A stretch of 64,000 nt of DNA from Mytilus trossulus. Lineage: Eukaryota; Mollusca; Bivalvia; Mytilida; Mytilidae. The stretch is from NCBI RefSeq assembly GCF_036588685.1, contig NC_086382.1, positions 69,909,999 to 69,973,998 on the forward strand, read 5' to 3'. The translations under genes and the position numbers were made by a program. This document shows positions 36,586-48,277 of this stretch, piece after piece; position 1 is the first letter of the stretch, and every line of letters begins with the position of its first letter. Under the pieces are notes generated by a model that saw only the letters and a list, made by a program, of their open reading frames with translations, was not told the origin of the DNA and ran no database searches.

Positions 36586-37690
36586 ATTCTAATGCAATTT
36601 GGATGTAACAATTTTTTTCATTGGCTAACAGTTGCCGTCAAATCCACAGTTGACCAGGCGTAACTAAGGAGAGACCCGCCATTTTGAATTGATGAATCAA
36701 CAAATGTTCGATTACTACTATATAATCAAAAATAAAACAACACCTACCTCGAATTTGACGTTTTAATGTAATGTTATCCAAATTTGAAGCGTACAGGTAA
36801 CGAAATAACCTCCAGTTTGTAAGTTTTCGTTTGTATGACGTCACGTTTAGCCATGACGTCTTTGTGCCAAAATTATTCATGAAGTTTCGCGGATTTTTTT
36901 TTATTTGACAAATTTAGACATTTTTTCAAGTTTTATCGGATTTTTTTCTTTTTGTAATGCATTAGAATCGGAATAACAGGACTGTAGTTGAAGAGTTGCC
37001 ACCGTCAATTTTGATTTGACGGTCGCAAATCTGCGTTTTACTGTCTCCGCTCCGCGTCGCCAGTAAAACTGCATTTGCAACCGTCAAATTAAGGAATAAC
37101 AGTACTGTAGTTGAAGAGTTGCCACCGTCAATTGTAGATTTGACGGTCGCAAATGCAGTTTTACTGGCGACGCGGATTGGAGACAGTAAAACGGAGATTT
37201 GCGACCGTCAAATCAAAATTGACGGTGGCAACTCTTCAACTACAGTACTGTTATTCCGATTCTAATGCATTACAAAAAGAAAAAAATCCGATAAAACTTG
37301 AAAAAATGTCTAAATTTGTCAAATAAAAAAAAATCCGCGAAACTTCATGAATAATTTTGGCACAAAGACGTCATGGCTAAACGTGACGTCATACAAACGA
37401 AAACTTACAAACTGGAGGTTATTTCGTTACCTGTACGCTTCAAATTTGGATAAAATTACATTAAAACGTCAAATTCGAGGTAGGTGTTGTTTTATTTTTG
37501 ATTATATAGTAGTAATCGAACATTTGTTGATTCATCAATTCAAAATGGCGGGTCTCTCCTTAGTTACGCCTGGTCAACTGTGGATTTGACGGCAACTGTT
37601 AGCCAATGAAAAAAATTGTTACATTCAAATTGCATTAGAATCTACAATTGACGGTGGCAACTCTTCAACTACAGTACTGTTATTCCTTAA
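36586..37690. mobile_element. foldback structure with ~500-bp arms; TTAA-flanked element in its right half
   Basis: Arms 36586-37090 and 37137-37641 are near-perfect reverse complements; the same 80-codon frame is read at 36880-36638 (-) and 37347-37589 (+) with one residue changed. The 46-base loop is repeated inverted at 37642-37690. Read from 37089, the right half is a separate element bounded by TTAA (37089-37092 and 37687-37690) with inverted ends beginning GGAATAACAGTACTGTAG. The left half looks like a second, inverted, partial copy. The frames are not convincing genes. TTAA ends suggest a piggyBac- or Kolobok-type origin (inference). Confidence 0.8.
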
Positions 37691-37804
37691 TTATACGATA
37701 AACTTTTTATATTGTCAATAGACACAAGTATATTAAAAAGTGAAACAGATATACATTAATTTTGTAATCGAACTCGAAATGACCTCGGTAAGTAACTATG
37801 TTTA

Positions 37805-37955
37805 ACATTTGTTTAGGGGCCAGCTGGAGGACAACTACGGGTGCGGGAATTTCTCGCTACATTGAAGACCTATTGGTGACCTTCTGCTGTTGTTTTTTTT
37901 ATTTGGTCGGGTTGTTGTCTCTTTGACACATTCCCCATTTCCATTCTCAATTTTA
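37805..37955 (+). mobile_element. Penelope-type 3' tail fragment
   Basis: TTTGTTTAGGGGCCAGCTGG to CATTCCCCATTTCCATTCTC matches 10550-10705 and 22760-22895. Confidence 0.6.
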
Positions 37956-39189
37956 TTTTCTAATTTTAAATGGATAATTCCTCATTAAATTTGAAAAAAC
38001 GTTATGGTAGGTAGCTATGACTACGTTAAACGAAGTCGCTGAAATGGTGGTCTTCATTAAAATCTTTCAAAAACAGGTCAGGCAAAGAACGAACGACATG
38101 AATATACGTCCCGGCTATTAGGCAAAGTGACGTTTGGGGTATTTCAAAGGACATAATTTTGTAAAACTGACCAATGATTGCATAAGCAATAAATTAACCA
38201 TAAATAACTCAAACCTTTGTCAAATTCTTTCACATATACAGATATACAAAGATTTGCTATGCCAGTTTGACTGTACCTGTAGCAGTCGTATTACAAACAA
38301 TACATCACATCCTAATTTGACCGTGATGTTGTTATAAGAGCCTGTCAATATAGATACGACGAACGTAAATGATTGATTGATACATTTTTTTTAATCTTTA
38401 AATACAAGTATTGTTTCTCTGGAACCATCATTGAATTTGATTTTTTTATATTTTTTTTAGATAATAAACAAATGCATATGGCTAAAGGTGCATTTATTTA
38501 TGACGTTCTGACATGAAATGTTTGTCAATCAAAATTTAAGTTAATAATTTAGTTGATTTTAGGGCCACTAGCTGTCAAATTCATGTTCACCGATTTGACT
38601 CAAAGTTAAATGTTAAAAAGACAATTAATATCAGAGGGCTGTTTTGTTTTAAACCACTGAACGATAAGGCTCCCAACTTGTTACAACAATATAAAATAGT
38701 TTACAAGGTAATCAAAATTATCATTTACTTTGAGCTAATAAAAAACTACTACATGTATACATCAACCATATATTAAAAACATCTAGCTTAGAAATCATTT
38801 ATGTATCAAAGCCTTGTATATTGGAATGCTATAGGTTGCATTTTGTAAATAAAGCTGTTTCATAAACCATGACTCTTCTGGGGAAATAAATACCATTCAT
38901 ATATATTTTGCTTTATTTACGTACTCAGGCACTGGTTCCGAGATATGATTTATCTCATAGAAACATTACTATGGAAATGACCGGCAATGGAATTGAAATA
39001 TTAGTAAGACATAAGGTAAAGGAAGGGGTAGTGCAGAGCTTTAGTACAAGTTTAAACTCTAAGTTCGGGACATGTAACTATTGATCTAAGCCACACAGCC
39101 CTATGTTTTGATCTTTGAGTAAAACAGTAATCAACTTTCCGTTCTAGGATACACTTATAAATTTAAAAAAAACAATGGGAAATAAAGCA

Positions 39190-39350
39190 TTTAATGACAC
39201 TTCATTTATTTATACTTGGTGCATGAAAATCTACTTGGTGCACTGCATTTATATACTTTCACCATGCAACTTTACTTGGTGCAGCAAATCTACTTGGTGC
39301 ACTGCATTATCACCAAGTTCTCTTACTTGGTGCAGCAAATTCTAGTTTAA
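39190..39350. repeat. degenerate tandem repeat of CTACTTGGTGCACTGCA
   Basis: Five to six uneven units of ACTTGGTGCA followed by CTGCATT or GCAAAT. No coding frame. Confidence 0.7.
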
Positions 39351-40204
39351 TTTGTAATTTTTGATTTTTATCTAAAATGACAGTTTATTATGAAGTTTCT
39401 TTAGAAGTAAACATACATATATTACCTAATTGAAAAGGGTGACATTCCTTTACAATGTATGGATTGTTAAATTATTTCTTTTTAGAGATTTTATGCAACC
39501 TAAAATTGTCAGAGTAAGTTGGATGATCAAAATAAAACCGGCGATTCATAATGATTTTCAGTATCTATATATGCATCTTAAGAAAATGTAAGACAAAAAA
39601 GGGAATACGAACTTGACCAGATAAGCTCGCTATAAAGTTTGGAAAGCCAACAATATATATAAACAACGGGAATTCTATCCGGAACTAGTGATATTAACAA
39701 ACATGTACAGTTCTTTTTTTTTGGAGCAAGACGCGTCCCTTTACAGATGAGTTCGATCAATTTTTTTGAACCCCCTCCCCCCAACACAATTCTGATGTCA
39801 AAAACTGTCAATATGATCTGAGGAAATCCCTAAGTAAAAGTGACAGCAATCGATTTGCTTAACCATGTGTTCAGTTTTACTTCCTTTTCAGTAATCTTTT
39901 ATGCTATTTCGTTATATTAAATATACATTTTCCTGTGTGTTAAATGCAAGTTGATAATATAAACTTATAAAGCCTATACACGTGCAGCATAAGTCTGCGT
40001 TGATTGGATTTTTCTAATTTCAGACGCTGTTTGGTGGACATCATGTGCATGTCTTTTAAGAAGTTTGTTATGATATTTATATTGTCTTCTTCTGTGAACG
40101 TAGATGAGATTAAGTAAGCACTCGGTTGATCTTGTACTATGACAAATGGAACACCGATTTCAATGCTTACTCTTTGCAAATTTTTCAGTCATGGTAATTT
40201 TTTT

Positions 40205-40410
40205 TTATAAAGATTTAAGACCGTTGTTTTTTCAGTTGGAAAGATTTTACACTAGTCATTGTTGGGGACCTAAATAGCTTGCTGTTATGTGTGAGCCAAG
40301 GCTCCATGTTAAAGATCGTACTTTTACCTATAATGGTTTACTTTTACAACATGTGACTTGGATGGAGAGTTATCTCATTGGCACTCATACCACATCTTCT
40401 TATATCTAAA
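40205..40410 (+). repeat. retroelement 3' tail fragment in unit B
   Basis: GTGAGCCAAGGCTCCATGTT, GGATGGAGAGTTATCTCATT and ACCACATCTTCTTATATC; paralogue of 33500-33690. Confidence 0.65.
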
Positions 40411-41525
40411 AGAGGGACGAAAGATACCAAAGGGACAGTCAAACTCGTAAATCTAAAACAAACTGACAACGCCATGGCTGAAAATGAAAAAGACAAACAG
40501 AAAAACAATAGTACACATGACACAACATAGAAAACTAAAGAATAAACAACACGAACCCCACCAAAAGCTAGGGGTGATCTCAGGTGCTCCGGAAGGGTAA
40601 GCAGATCCTGCTCCACATGCGGCACCCGTCGTGTTGCTTATTACAAATCCGGTAAATAGTCTAATTCGGTAGGTCAAATTCATGAAAGGGAAGGGGATTG
40701 TAGTTACGACGTAAGGAACATATCCGATATCATTTGTGAAACGGTTATTCCATAACGGTCAACCAACTCGTGATGGCGTCCGTAAAATTTACGAAGGGAT
40801 GATTTCAACTTCACCATTTGGAACTCTTGGTTAAATAGCTTCCTTGTGAGCAGTAACCCTCTATCAAGAAAATCATGATAGGAAATGCAAGCACGGGAAT
40901 ATCGTATCAATTGGGAGATATATACCCCGTATGCAGGTGCTGCTGGAATGTTGCTACTTAGAAATGGAAAGTTCACAATTGGAAAGCTGAAATCATCTCT
41001 TTTGTCGTAAAGTTTTGTCTTCAACCGACCCTCATTGTCAATTTCTAGATGTAAGTCAAGATATGAAGCCGACTTAACTGTATCTGTAGTATCCTTTATC
41101 TCCAATTCGATGGGATAGATGCGATCCACATAGTCACCAAATTTTGAATTGTTTAGTGAAAGAACGTCATCTATATAGCGGAAAGTAGAGTTAAAGGATA
41201 TTGCTAACTTCTTATCTTTCTTCCTAAGAAGTTCCTGCATGAAGTCAGCCTCATAAAAATAAAGAAACAAGTCAGCAAGTAGAGGGGCACAGTTTGTTCC
41301 CATTGGGATGCCGACAGTCTGTTAAAAAACACGTCCTCCGAACGTAACAAATATGTTGTCAATCAAGAAATCAAGCATCTAGATAATATCTGTTTCAGAG
41401 AATTTTTTGTTTGAATCAGAATGATTCTTTACAAAGTATGATTTATCCCTCCCCAAGACAAGATACTTGTATCTACGTTGGCCATTCTTTTTTATGAAGC
41501 AAAGTAATACCAACTCTTTTAATTT
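40411..41525 (-). pseudogene. Penelope-type reverse transcriptase relic in unit B
   Basis: Minus strand: a 199-codon frame, 41303-40704, starts MGTNCAPLLADLFLYFYE, contains the catalytic FRYIDDVLSLNN, then SYLDLHLEIDNEGRLKTKLY and PAYGVYISQLIRYSRA. Upstream the same frame continues (YFVKNHSDSNKKFSETDII, then MLDFLIDNIFVTFGGRVF), but with two in-frame stops. The 3' tail runs to about 40411. Flanking sequence of unit A (33690) lacks it, so it was inserted after duplication or lost from A. The catalytic residues survive but the start region and continuity do not. Confidence 0.8.
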
Positions 41526-41899
41526 TAAGGTATGGTAAAAGGGTGTTTGGTTGTTATCATTTAAAATAGATTGCCATCGGACTTGCACATGTTACATGTA
41601 TCGTGGATGCAGATATTATTTTAGTTTCGCATATTTCCAACTGATATACAACAGCAAAAGTTTATATTGAAAATTATTGTTAAGAGAAATACAAGGTATA
41701 TATAAATGGAACGAAAAGCTGAAATATATTTTTTTATACGAAATGAATAAACGTAAGAGCTAAACAATTTGGTAGGTTTTATTTTTAATATGATGTAAAT
41801 AAAAGAAAAATCAATAAACTTCACAACAAAAAATGGAAAGAACAGTTGATTTCTAATCCATTGACCTTCAAAAAGATAAAATAAAACACATTTATTGAG

Positions 41900-42145
41900 A
41901 AATATCGTCCAATGACCATCACGTGATTAACAAAACATGACAGATTTATTCATGTTTGCAGTTTTATGTTCAAATAGCCATTATAAATGACTATATGTAC
42001 GTCAGGTCATAACGTCATGGTCACTGATATAAATTATATATACACATCATTTTTAATAATCAATCGTTTAATTGATAATTCTAATAAGGAAACTATCAAC
42101 CATATAAAAGAAAGCTTTGATACGTTGATATCATTCATAAAATCT
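41900..42145 (+). promoter_or_regulatory. upstream control region of gene B
   Basis: AATGACCATCACGTGATTAA (E-box near 41920), TGTACGTCAGGTCATAACGT (near 41996) and CCATATAAAAGAAAG (near 42100) repeat the gene A layout with about the same spacing. Confidence 0.6.
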
Positions 42146-42192
42146 ACACACATTGGTCTACACCAGTATGAAGCACATTGGTCTGCACCAGT

Positions 42193-43280
42193 ATGAAGTC
42201 TATTATCTATTCTATCGTTCTCTTACTTTCTATTTATTCCACTCAAGGTATGTAAAATGCATAGAGTTTAGAGAACAACGAAGATACGTCTTATAACATT
42301 TCTACTTTTATTTCATTTGTAAATTTCCTTCGCTCTTCGTTACTTCAATATGGCTATAAACTAGACTAGTTTAAAGGCAAATCAAATTAAAGTTAAAATT
42401 ATTTTTCAGTTATATTTGAATCTATTCAGCATAATAAAAATAGCCCGAATAATTCATCGGGTTTATTTTCTGTAGCATATTATAATAAGATAAATTATAG
42501 TTTATAAGTGTCACATATTGATCTTAATGTACATTAAAATACATAACAACCTCATAAAAAAGGATCAATACCCAACCTATAAAGACTTACCAGACACTGT
42601 TTACACACAGAATAAACGGTGAACATTACACAATATTTATTGTTTTCTTTCATTTCGGTTGATAAAACACCGCTTCCGTATTAAACGAATTGTCTCCCCT
42701 GTAATAATGACGATCAATTGCAAAAGAGATTGAGCGTAAAAACCAGAATTACGGGAATACATAGAAAGCATGATTGAATATCATAACCATGAATAAACGA
42801 AGAAAATTATGAAATTTTAAATTGACTTTGTGTATGCGTCTTCTAAATAAAAAAGGAGTCGAACTAATTTTGAACTCTTTTGTAGGTCGCAGCTATGGCC
42901 ACCACAAGAAGACAAAAAAGGTTTCAGTTGTGTTACCTAGCATCAAAATTCCACTCTGTAACGTCGGATGTACAAGACAATTTATATCTCTAGAATGTAG
43001 ACAGGAAACATTCGGATTTGAGAATGGCGTGAGATGTAAGGGATGCGACATTGATATTTGCAGTGGTAGGGGAGATAATGTCAAGAGATGGCAGGGCAAT
43101 GAAAGAAGAGAAAATAATGGTCGCTGGAGAAAAAAGGATCAAGGAATCGATGTTGGATTCATTGATAACATTCAAAATGACATTTTAAATCAAGGACAAG
43201 GGCTAGATCAAGGTGAATGGTCAAAAAATAGATTCGATACTAGAACAACCAGACAATTCAGAAATGAATGGAATTTGTAA
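42193..43280 (+). CDS. small secreted six-cysteine protein, copy B
   Basis: Two exons, 42193-42247 and 42886-43280 (GT-AG, phase 1), give 149 residues. The signal peptide exon encodes the same 18 residues as copy A, and all six cysteines are kept. Changes cluster in the linkers (for example IPHC to IPLC, CRGRG to CSGRG, DRSRSRF to EWSKNRF) and a Leu is added at the C-terminus. A 25-base direct repeat just before the start (CACATTGGTCT...TATGAAG, twice) creates an extra ATG at 42168 out of frame with the protein. I keep 42193 because it aligns with copy A and gives the signal peptide. Function unknown. Confidence 0.85.
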
Positions 43281-44201
43281 TCGGACTTTTTCAAAAATAC
43301 GCTGTCAGCTACTAGTATCATGTTATAATTAGCCATGAAATCCATGTTAATTGAAACAATATGTCAATATAAATGTTTTTTTTATATTTTTGCAAATAAA
43401 AATGTTTTTATCAAATATATATAATAGACTTTTTTTTTAATTGACAATCCAGTATAAAAAAATGTAATATTCTCGATTTTAAATACTCTCAGACTTTCAA
43501 ACTTATCTTGAATATACAGTTAGTTTGTCGGATATCAGTTTTGAGATTTTAATTATAACATCGAGCATTCTTTAAGGCTATATTATCAACCATCACTTGT
43601 TTCGTTTTCATGTTTTCTGTCAATTGTGTATAATTACTTTACAGACATACATTACTTTTGATAGTTTTTTATATTGAATATACAAATTAGACGTAGAATG
43701 ATTGCCAATGAGACAACTTTTCCACATAGTCAATATATTACTATTGGATCTGTAAATCATGTTTTAGCCTTCTTGTCGAGACGCAAAATGTGGGAGTTTA
43801 TTAAACCCCATCATATTTGTATGTGTCTGTCCAAAGCCAGGATCCTCGATAGTAGTTGTTATATCATATATTGGAATGTCTTGTGATTTGGAACTTAGTA
43901 TTGAAACTGGTGAAATAGATAGATCTGTTATAGTCTCTATAGTATTCTCCAAACTTGCTAGGCTTGTAGTGATCTAGAGCTTGTGGTATTTTATATACAT
44001 TGGTCTATGACTGAACACATTGTTCTGAATGTTAAGTATTTGTGTTGTCGGGCTGCTGTCTCATTGACAAATACTTATAGATTTTTTTTATTTAGAATCC
44101 TAATTGTACATTATGGGTGTTTATTGTAATTACAGGGTTACAACTGGATAATCGCAACTTGTAAGAGCAATACAAAATGACAACACAATGACAAACAACG
44201 G

Positions 44202-44779
44202 TTAAGGGGGCTCCTGGGTATAAATCTTTTTTTTAACATAGGATTTCGCAATATTTTTTTATAAATGAACTTTATCATTAAAAAAAAATTATACTTAAAA
44301 GAAAAATTGAATTAAAAAATGGGGTCACCGTTCATTTAAGCTCACAATCTGCCTCCGAAAGAAGCATACATTTTTGTTTATGTCTTTTTTTTCTGTTGAA
44401 CTAATAGGAGAAATAGAGGTAATATCGAAATTAAAAAAATAACCTAATTACAGAAATCGCTTAAATTTTACAATTATTTAGTTTATGTACAGCTTATTTG
44501 AAAACGTTAATAAAAAGTATAGGTCTCCGATGAGTTAAAAAAGATATTTCAAATGAAAGGCAAAAAAATTGCATTTTTGCTCCAAAGTGAGATAATTTGG
44601 TGCTTTTTCAATGATATAAACATTTTCAAAATCATCTGTGGCCAAACCGAATCGATTTTTTGAGTTAATGTTTTACCATATCATAAAGTAATAACTAATA
44701 GTGTAGTAAGTAAAATTTGTAATGAAAAAATAGTGGTTTAGTTTTTATCTGATTTTTTTTTACACACGAGCCACCTTAA
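44202..44779. mobile_element. TTAA-flanked MITE-like element
   Basis: The left end is TTAAGGGGGCTCCTGGGTA. The right end, reversed, is TTAAGGTGGCTCGTGTGTA. TTAA lies at both edges. The 570-base interior is AT-rich without a frame. The ends fit a piggyBac- or Kolobok-type non-autonomous element (inference). Confidence 0.65.
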
Positions 44780-45594
44780 GCAACTAAATGACAAAAACAA
44801 ATGTCTAAATATAGCATATACACTTTAACATTGTAAAAAGATAAGATTATTTAATTATAAATGAGATATATTCAAACTGTAAATGACCTGGTTTAGTAAC
44901 TATAATGTGCTTATTTTCAATTAATGATTCCTTTTTTCAATACGGACAAAGTCATGGTAGTTCTCACCCAGACACATTGCTACGCTGTAAATGGTCTTCA
45001 GTAAAATTTTGCAAGAATATGGCAGACATAGAATGACCGACGTGTATACGTCCCGCTCTTTCGTATAGAGATGTTTGGGATATTTCTAGGGACATCATTT
45101 TGTATAACTTGTAATGATTGCATTAGCGATTTAGTCACCATCCCTAAAACCTATTCTAAATTATTTTACAGATACAAAGATTTGCTATTGGAGTTTGATT
45201 GTAATTTTAGCATTACAAACAAAATAGCACTTTCAAATATGACGGTGGTGTTGTATTTTAGGACAGTAATTATAGATACGATGAATGTTAACATACTGAT
45301 GAATATAGCTTTTCTGTCAATACCTATATGTTATGGGGTGGCATTTTTCTATGTGCTTTTCTAGTCAGACTCTTTATGACTTTCTGACACGAAATCGTGT
45401 TCTGATTGCTTAAGTAAGTCAAGCAAAATTTGATTCAATCATTTAGTCAAAATTGGATATCTATAAGTACGTCTGAATGAAGCAGGGACGACTCTTCAAC
45501 ATATTTTATCATCCGGATAACCAGCAGTGATGGCGACACAAGGCTGACAGTGCATTATGCATATATAATTCGTCTAATTAAAATATCAATACAA

Positions 45595-45735
45595 CAATAT
45601 TAGATCTGTAAATTTGCGTAAACAATCTTTTATTTTTTCCCTCGCCTGGATTCAAACTCATGCTAATGAGATATCGTGGCATAACAATCGCATTGGCAAT
45701 TTGTACTATGCCCGACGCGCTATATATATGTAGTG
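45595..45735 (-). mobile_element. diverged tRNA-derived SINE copy
   Basis: The reverse complement reads ...GCGATTGTTATGCCACGATA, then AGTTTGAATCCAGGCGAGGG and CAAATTTACAGATCTAATAT, matching 27755-27900 with many changes, including the B box. Confidence 0.6.
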
Positions 45736-46369
45736 ACGATTGAACGAGTCAAGATTTAATAGTTCTTTTGATTGTATGATATTTCTCCCCTTTACATGGT
45801 TAAGGAAACCACATTCTTAAAGTGTCTGACTGAAGCAAGGATCCTGTCATTCGCAAATTGGTTGCTTTCAGCCTTTTTTTGTGTTACGTTTGTTCCTTTA
45901 TTATTAATCAAGCTATTCTTTCGATAGTTTTGCATTTTGTCATGACGGGGTCTTTTATAGCTATAATACGACATAGGTTTTGCTCATTGCTGCAACAGTG
46001 GTCAACAGCCTAATGATCTCCAAAGTGTAAACATTCATATACCACAATTACCAACGTTTATCGAATATACAATGTACTTGTATTAGAATTTAAAGAAAAA
46101 CAAATAAATCGATTATATACTCTTCTTTTTTTTTTAAACTTCGAATATTATAAGTATTAATATTGATTCACTCTGATGTTCCATAGTCTTAAATTGTACA
46201 TGAATAGTAATTCATAGGTAGATATTTAACAGAGAACAGATGTTTTTTGTTAATTGAATCAGATGAATAAACACTAAATTAATATTCACAACAATAGCAA
46301 ATACGACCTATTTTGATTGCACACATCATTGACAAATAAGAGTTTATTAAACACGTCACTTAGGACATA

Positions 46370-46645
46370 CTCATTTGCAACCTTCGTCCAATGACCATCA
46401 CTTGATTAAACTTTAAAATAGTGGTGAAAAAAGAGTTTGGACACGAAGCAATAATTTATGAAATACGATTTTAATTTTAACCAGCATTATTAACGAGGAA
46501 TAAAATACAATTCTTTTATCCAGTCTGAATATGCGTCCTTAAAAAAAAAGTGTCGAAGTAATATTTTAACCCTTTTCAAGGTCAAAGCTATGGCTACCAC
46601 AAGACTTATACAAAGAAAGTAAGAAAGTAGACGTTTAGCGTCTTT
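46370..46645 (+). pseudogene. relic of the secreted-protein gene (promoter scrap and start of exon 2)
   Basis: CGTCCAATGACCATCACTTG at about 46385 is the E-box block with CACGTG decayed to CACTTG. Then 46535-46645 matches the intron end and first codons of exon 2 (CAAAGCTATGGCTACCACAA), but the acceptor AG is changed to CAAG out of register and a TAA soon ends the frame. There is no signal exon and no cysteine part. Confidence 0.7.
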
Positions 46646-46864
46646 CATAAAACGAAGAGGATGCATTGGTAAGCTCATACTGTGTATTCATATTTTTTCA
46701 ATGAAGACCAATCTTAGTGGATTTCGATGGAACACGAAATCTTTTATCTACGAAAGTGCAAGTTTTCCTTAATCCGCGAACATTGATAACAGCAAAAATA
46801 AAAGAAATCCACAGTAGTTAATTTGTCCTTGTAAGGGTTAGTATTAAACAACGAATACGAATTT

Positions 46865-47998
46865 AATTCAGGGGGTGATCCAGGATTTTGGAAAGGGGGG
46901 GCGAAGATTATAAATTTCTCCGAGCGGAGCGAGGCGAAAAATTTTTGAGACCTTTTTTGGGCTAAAAAACATAAAAATAAGTGTAATATGCACTATTTAA
47001 ACGGTTCCTGGCGTGGGGCATGTATATTTCATAGTTGCTGTAAAGTGTAAGGGTTGGACATTTTTCATGCTGTTTTCTCCCTATTTTAAAATTGTCTATC
47101 ATAAAATGATAGTATTGATCTAAAGCTATGTACTGATATATTTGTTGGAGGACTTGTCAGTAAAAAATAGTCATGGAAATTCGTTGAAATTTACAATACG
47201 ACCGACACGAGTTAAAAAAGACCAACAAGCAGTTTTTATCAAAATATGTGACTAATTATGTTTCACCCAACATAACTAAGGGAACCGAAGTGAGGGGTCC
47301 CAAATCCACCAAAGACTACGAAAGTGTCTGAAATGACAACAAAGTTATGAATGACGGTCGACAAATGGAGACATAAAGGTCACATCCAGCAGGCAGGTTA
47401 CAGTCTGGTCTTGAAAAAAAGTATTCAATATATATAAGTCCGGCGAAACAGACATTCCGGTCAGACATGCAAACCCCGGCCACAAAAAATTCGCCCGTCT
47501 TTATTCATCATGTTCATTAAATGCTAAATAATTATGTTTGAAATTTTCGTTTTTAATAGCAAAAAAGTGGAGAAGCCTGTTTTTTCAATCCAGATACGGC
47601 CAGAATTTTTGTTTAAGGCAAGAATCCGAGTCATTTTTTTTCTCTCTCAAATATCTCAGACTGCCTCCTCAAATCAAATGCTTCGTACCTAAGACTTGAA
47701 ATCTTTCTAATACTGACTGGGGATCCTTATTCAACTTTGTTATTTATAAAATATAAAATAGGCTGGGGCATTTGGGGTGAGACATGTTTTTGTATGTAAA
47801 TAATATTGTGGAACATTTTTTTCATGAGAGTATAATAGTCTATAGAGTATTTACTATTACTTTCTTTTTGGTGGAATGTGAAACAGAAGTCAATACGTTC
47901 TTGCTCAATCCTGTGTCGCTTTGAAGGTGTCCTGATTGTCATGACATCCTCAGTCTAAGTCCGAGCAAAGGGGGCTCCCCCTGAATCCGCCACTGTAA
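46865..47998. mobile_element. DNA transposon relic with TTCAGGGGG-type ends
   Basis: The left end is AATTCAGGGGGTGATCCAGG. The right end, reversed, is CAGTGGCGGATTCAGGGGGA. The interior shows no intact transposase. The CAGTGGCGG terminus is hAT-like in appearance (inference); the left tip is missing. Confidence 0.45.
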
Positions 47999-48277
47999 TT
48001 TACTATATTTCGTGGCAAACTGTGTATAATAAAATTGTGCTTTAACAAAATGATTATCAATTTTAATTCTTTAATCTTACATGCATAATTATAGTGATTA
48101 TATGTAGAAATAAAATGGTGAAATGAAATGCTTGTCTGAATGTTTGCGTACATAGTCATACAGATGGATACGCTCTAAATTGTTATTCACAAAACTAACA
48201 AATACAAAATATTTCGATTGCACACATCAATGATAAACAATGGAATATTATAAATGACCATTACGTGATTTACAAAA

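Larger units (their letters stand above)
33000..39400 (+). repeat. segmental duplication unit A (carries secreted-protein gene A)
   Basis: Blocks that recur in order in unit B: 33140-33480 (with 39840-40200), tail fragment 33500-33690 (with 40205-40400), promoter and gene 33690-35250 (with 41525-43430), and 38040-38400 (with 44980-45330). The foldback element at 36586-37690 is in this unit only. Boundaries are approximate. Confidence 0.75.
39400..45420 (+). repeat. segmental duplication unit B (carries secreted-protein gene B)
   Basis: Ordered matches to unit A are listed there. Its left part (39400-39840) also matches 25080-25310 and 32407-32830, the sequences now separated by the 7-kb element. 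It carries insertions absent from A: a Penelope-type relic (40411-41525) and a TTAA element (44202-44779). Confidence 0.75.

Noticed and set aside
36638-37589. Duplicated 80-residue gene on opposite strands
   Set aside because: Identity is explained by the foldback arms; composition is not protein-like and no splice or promoter context is seen.
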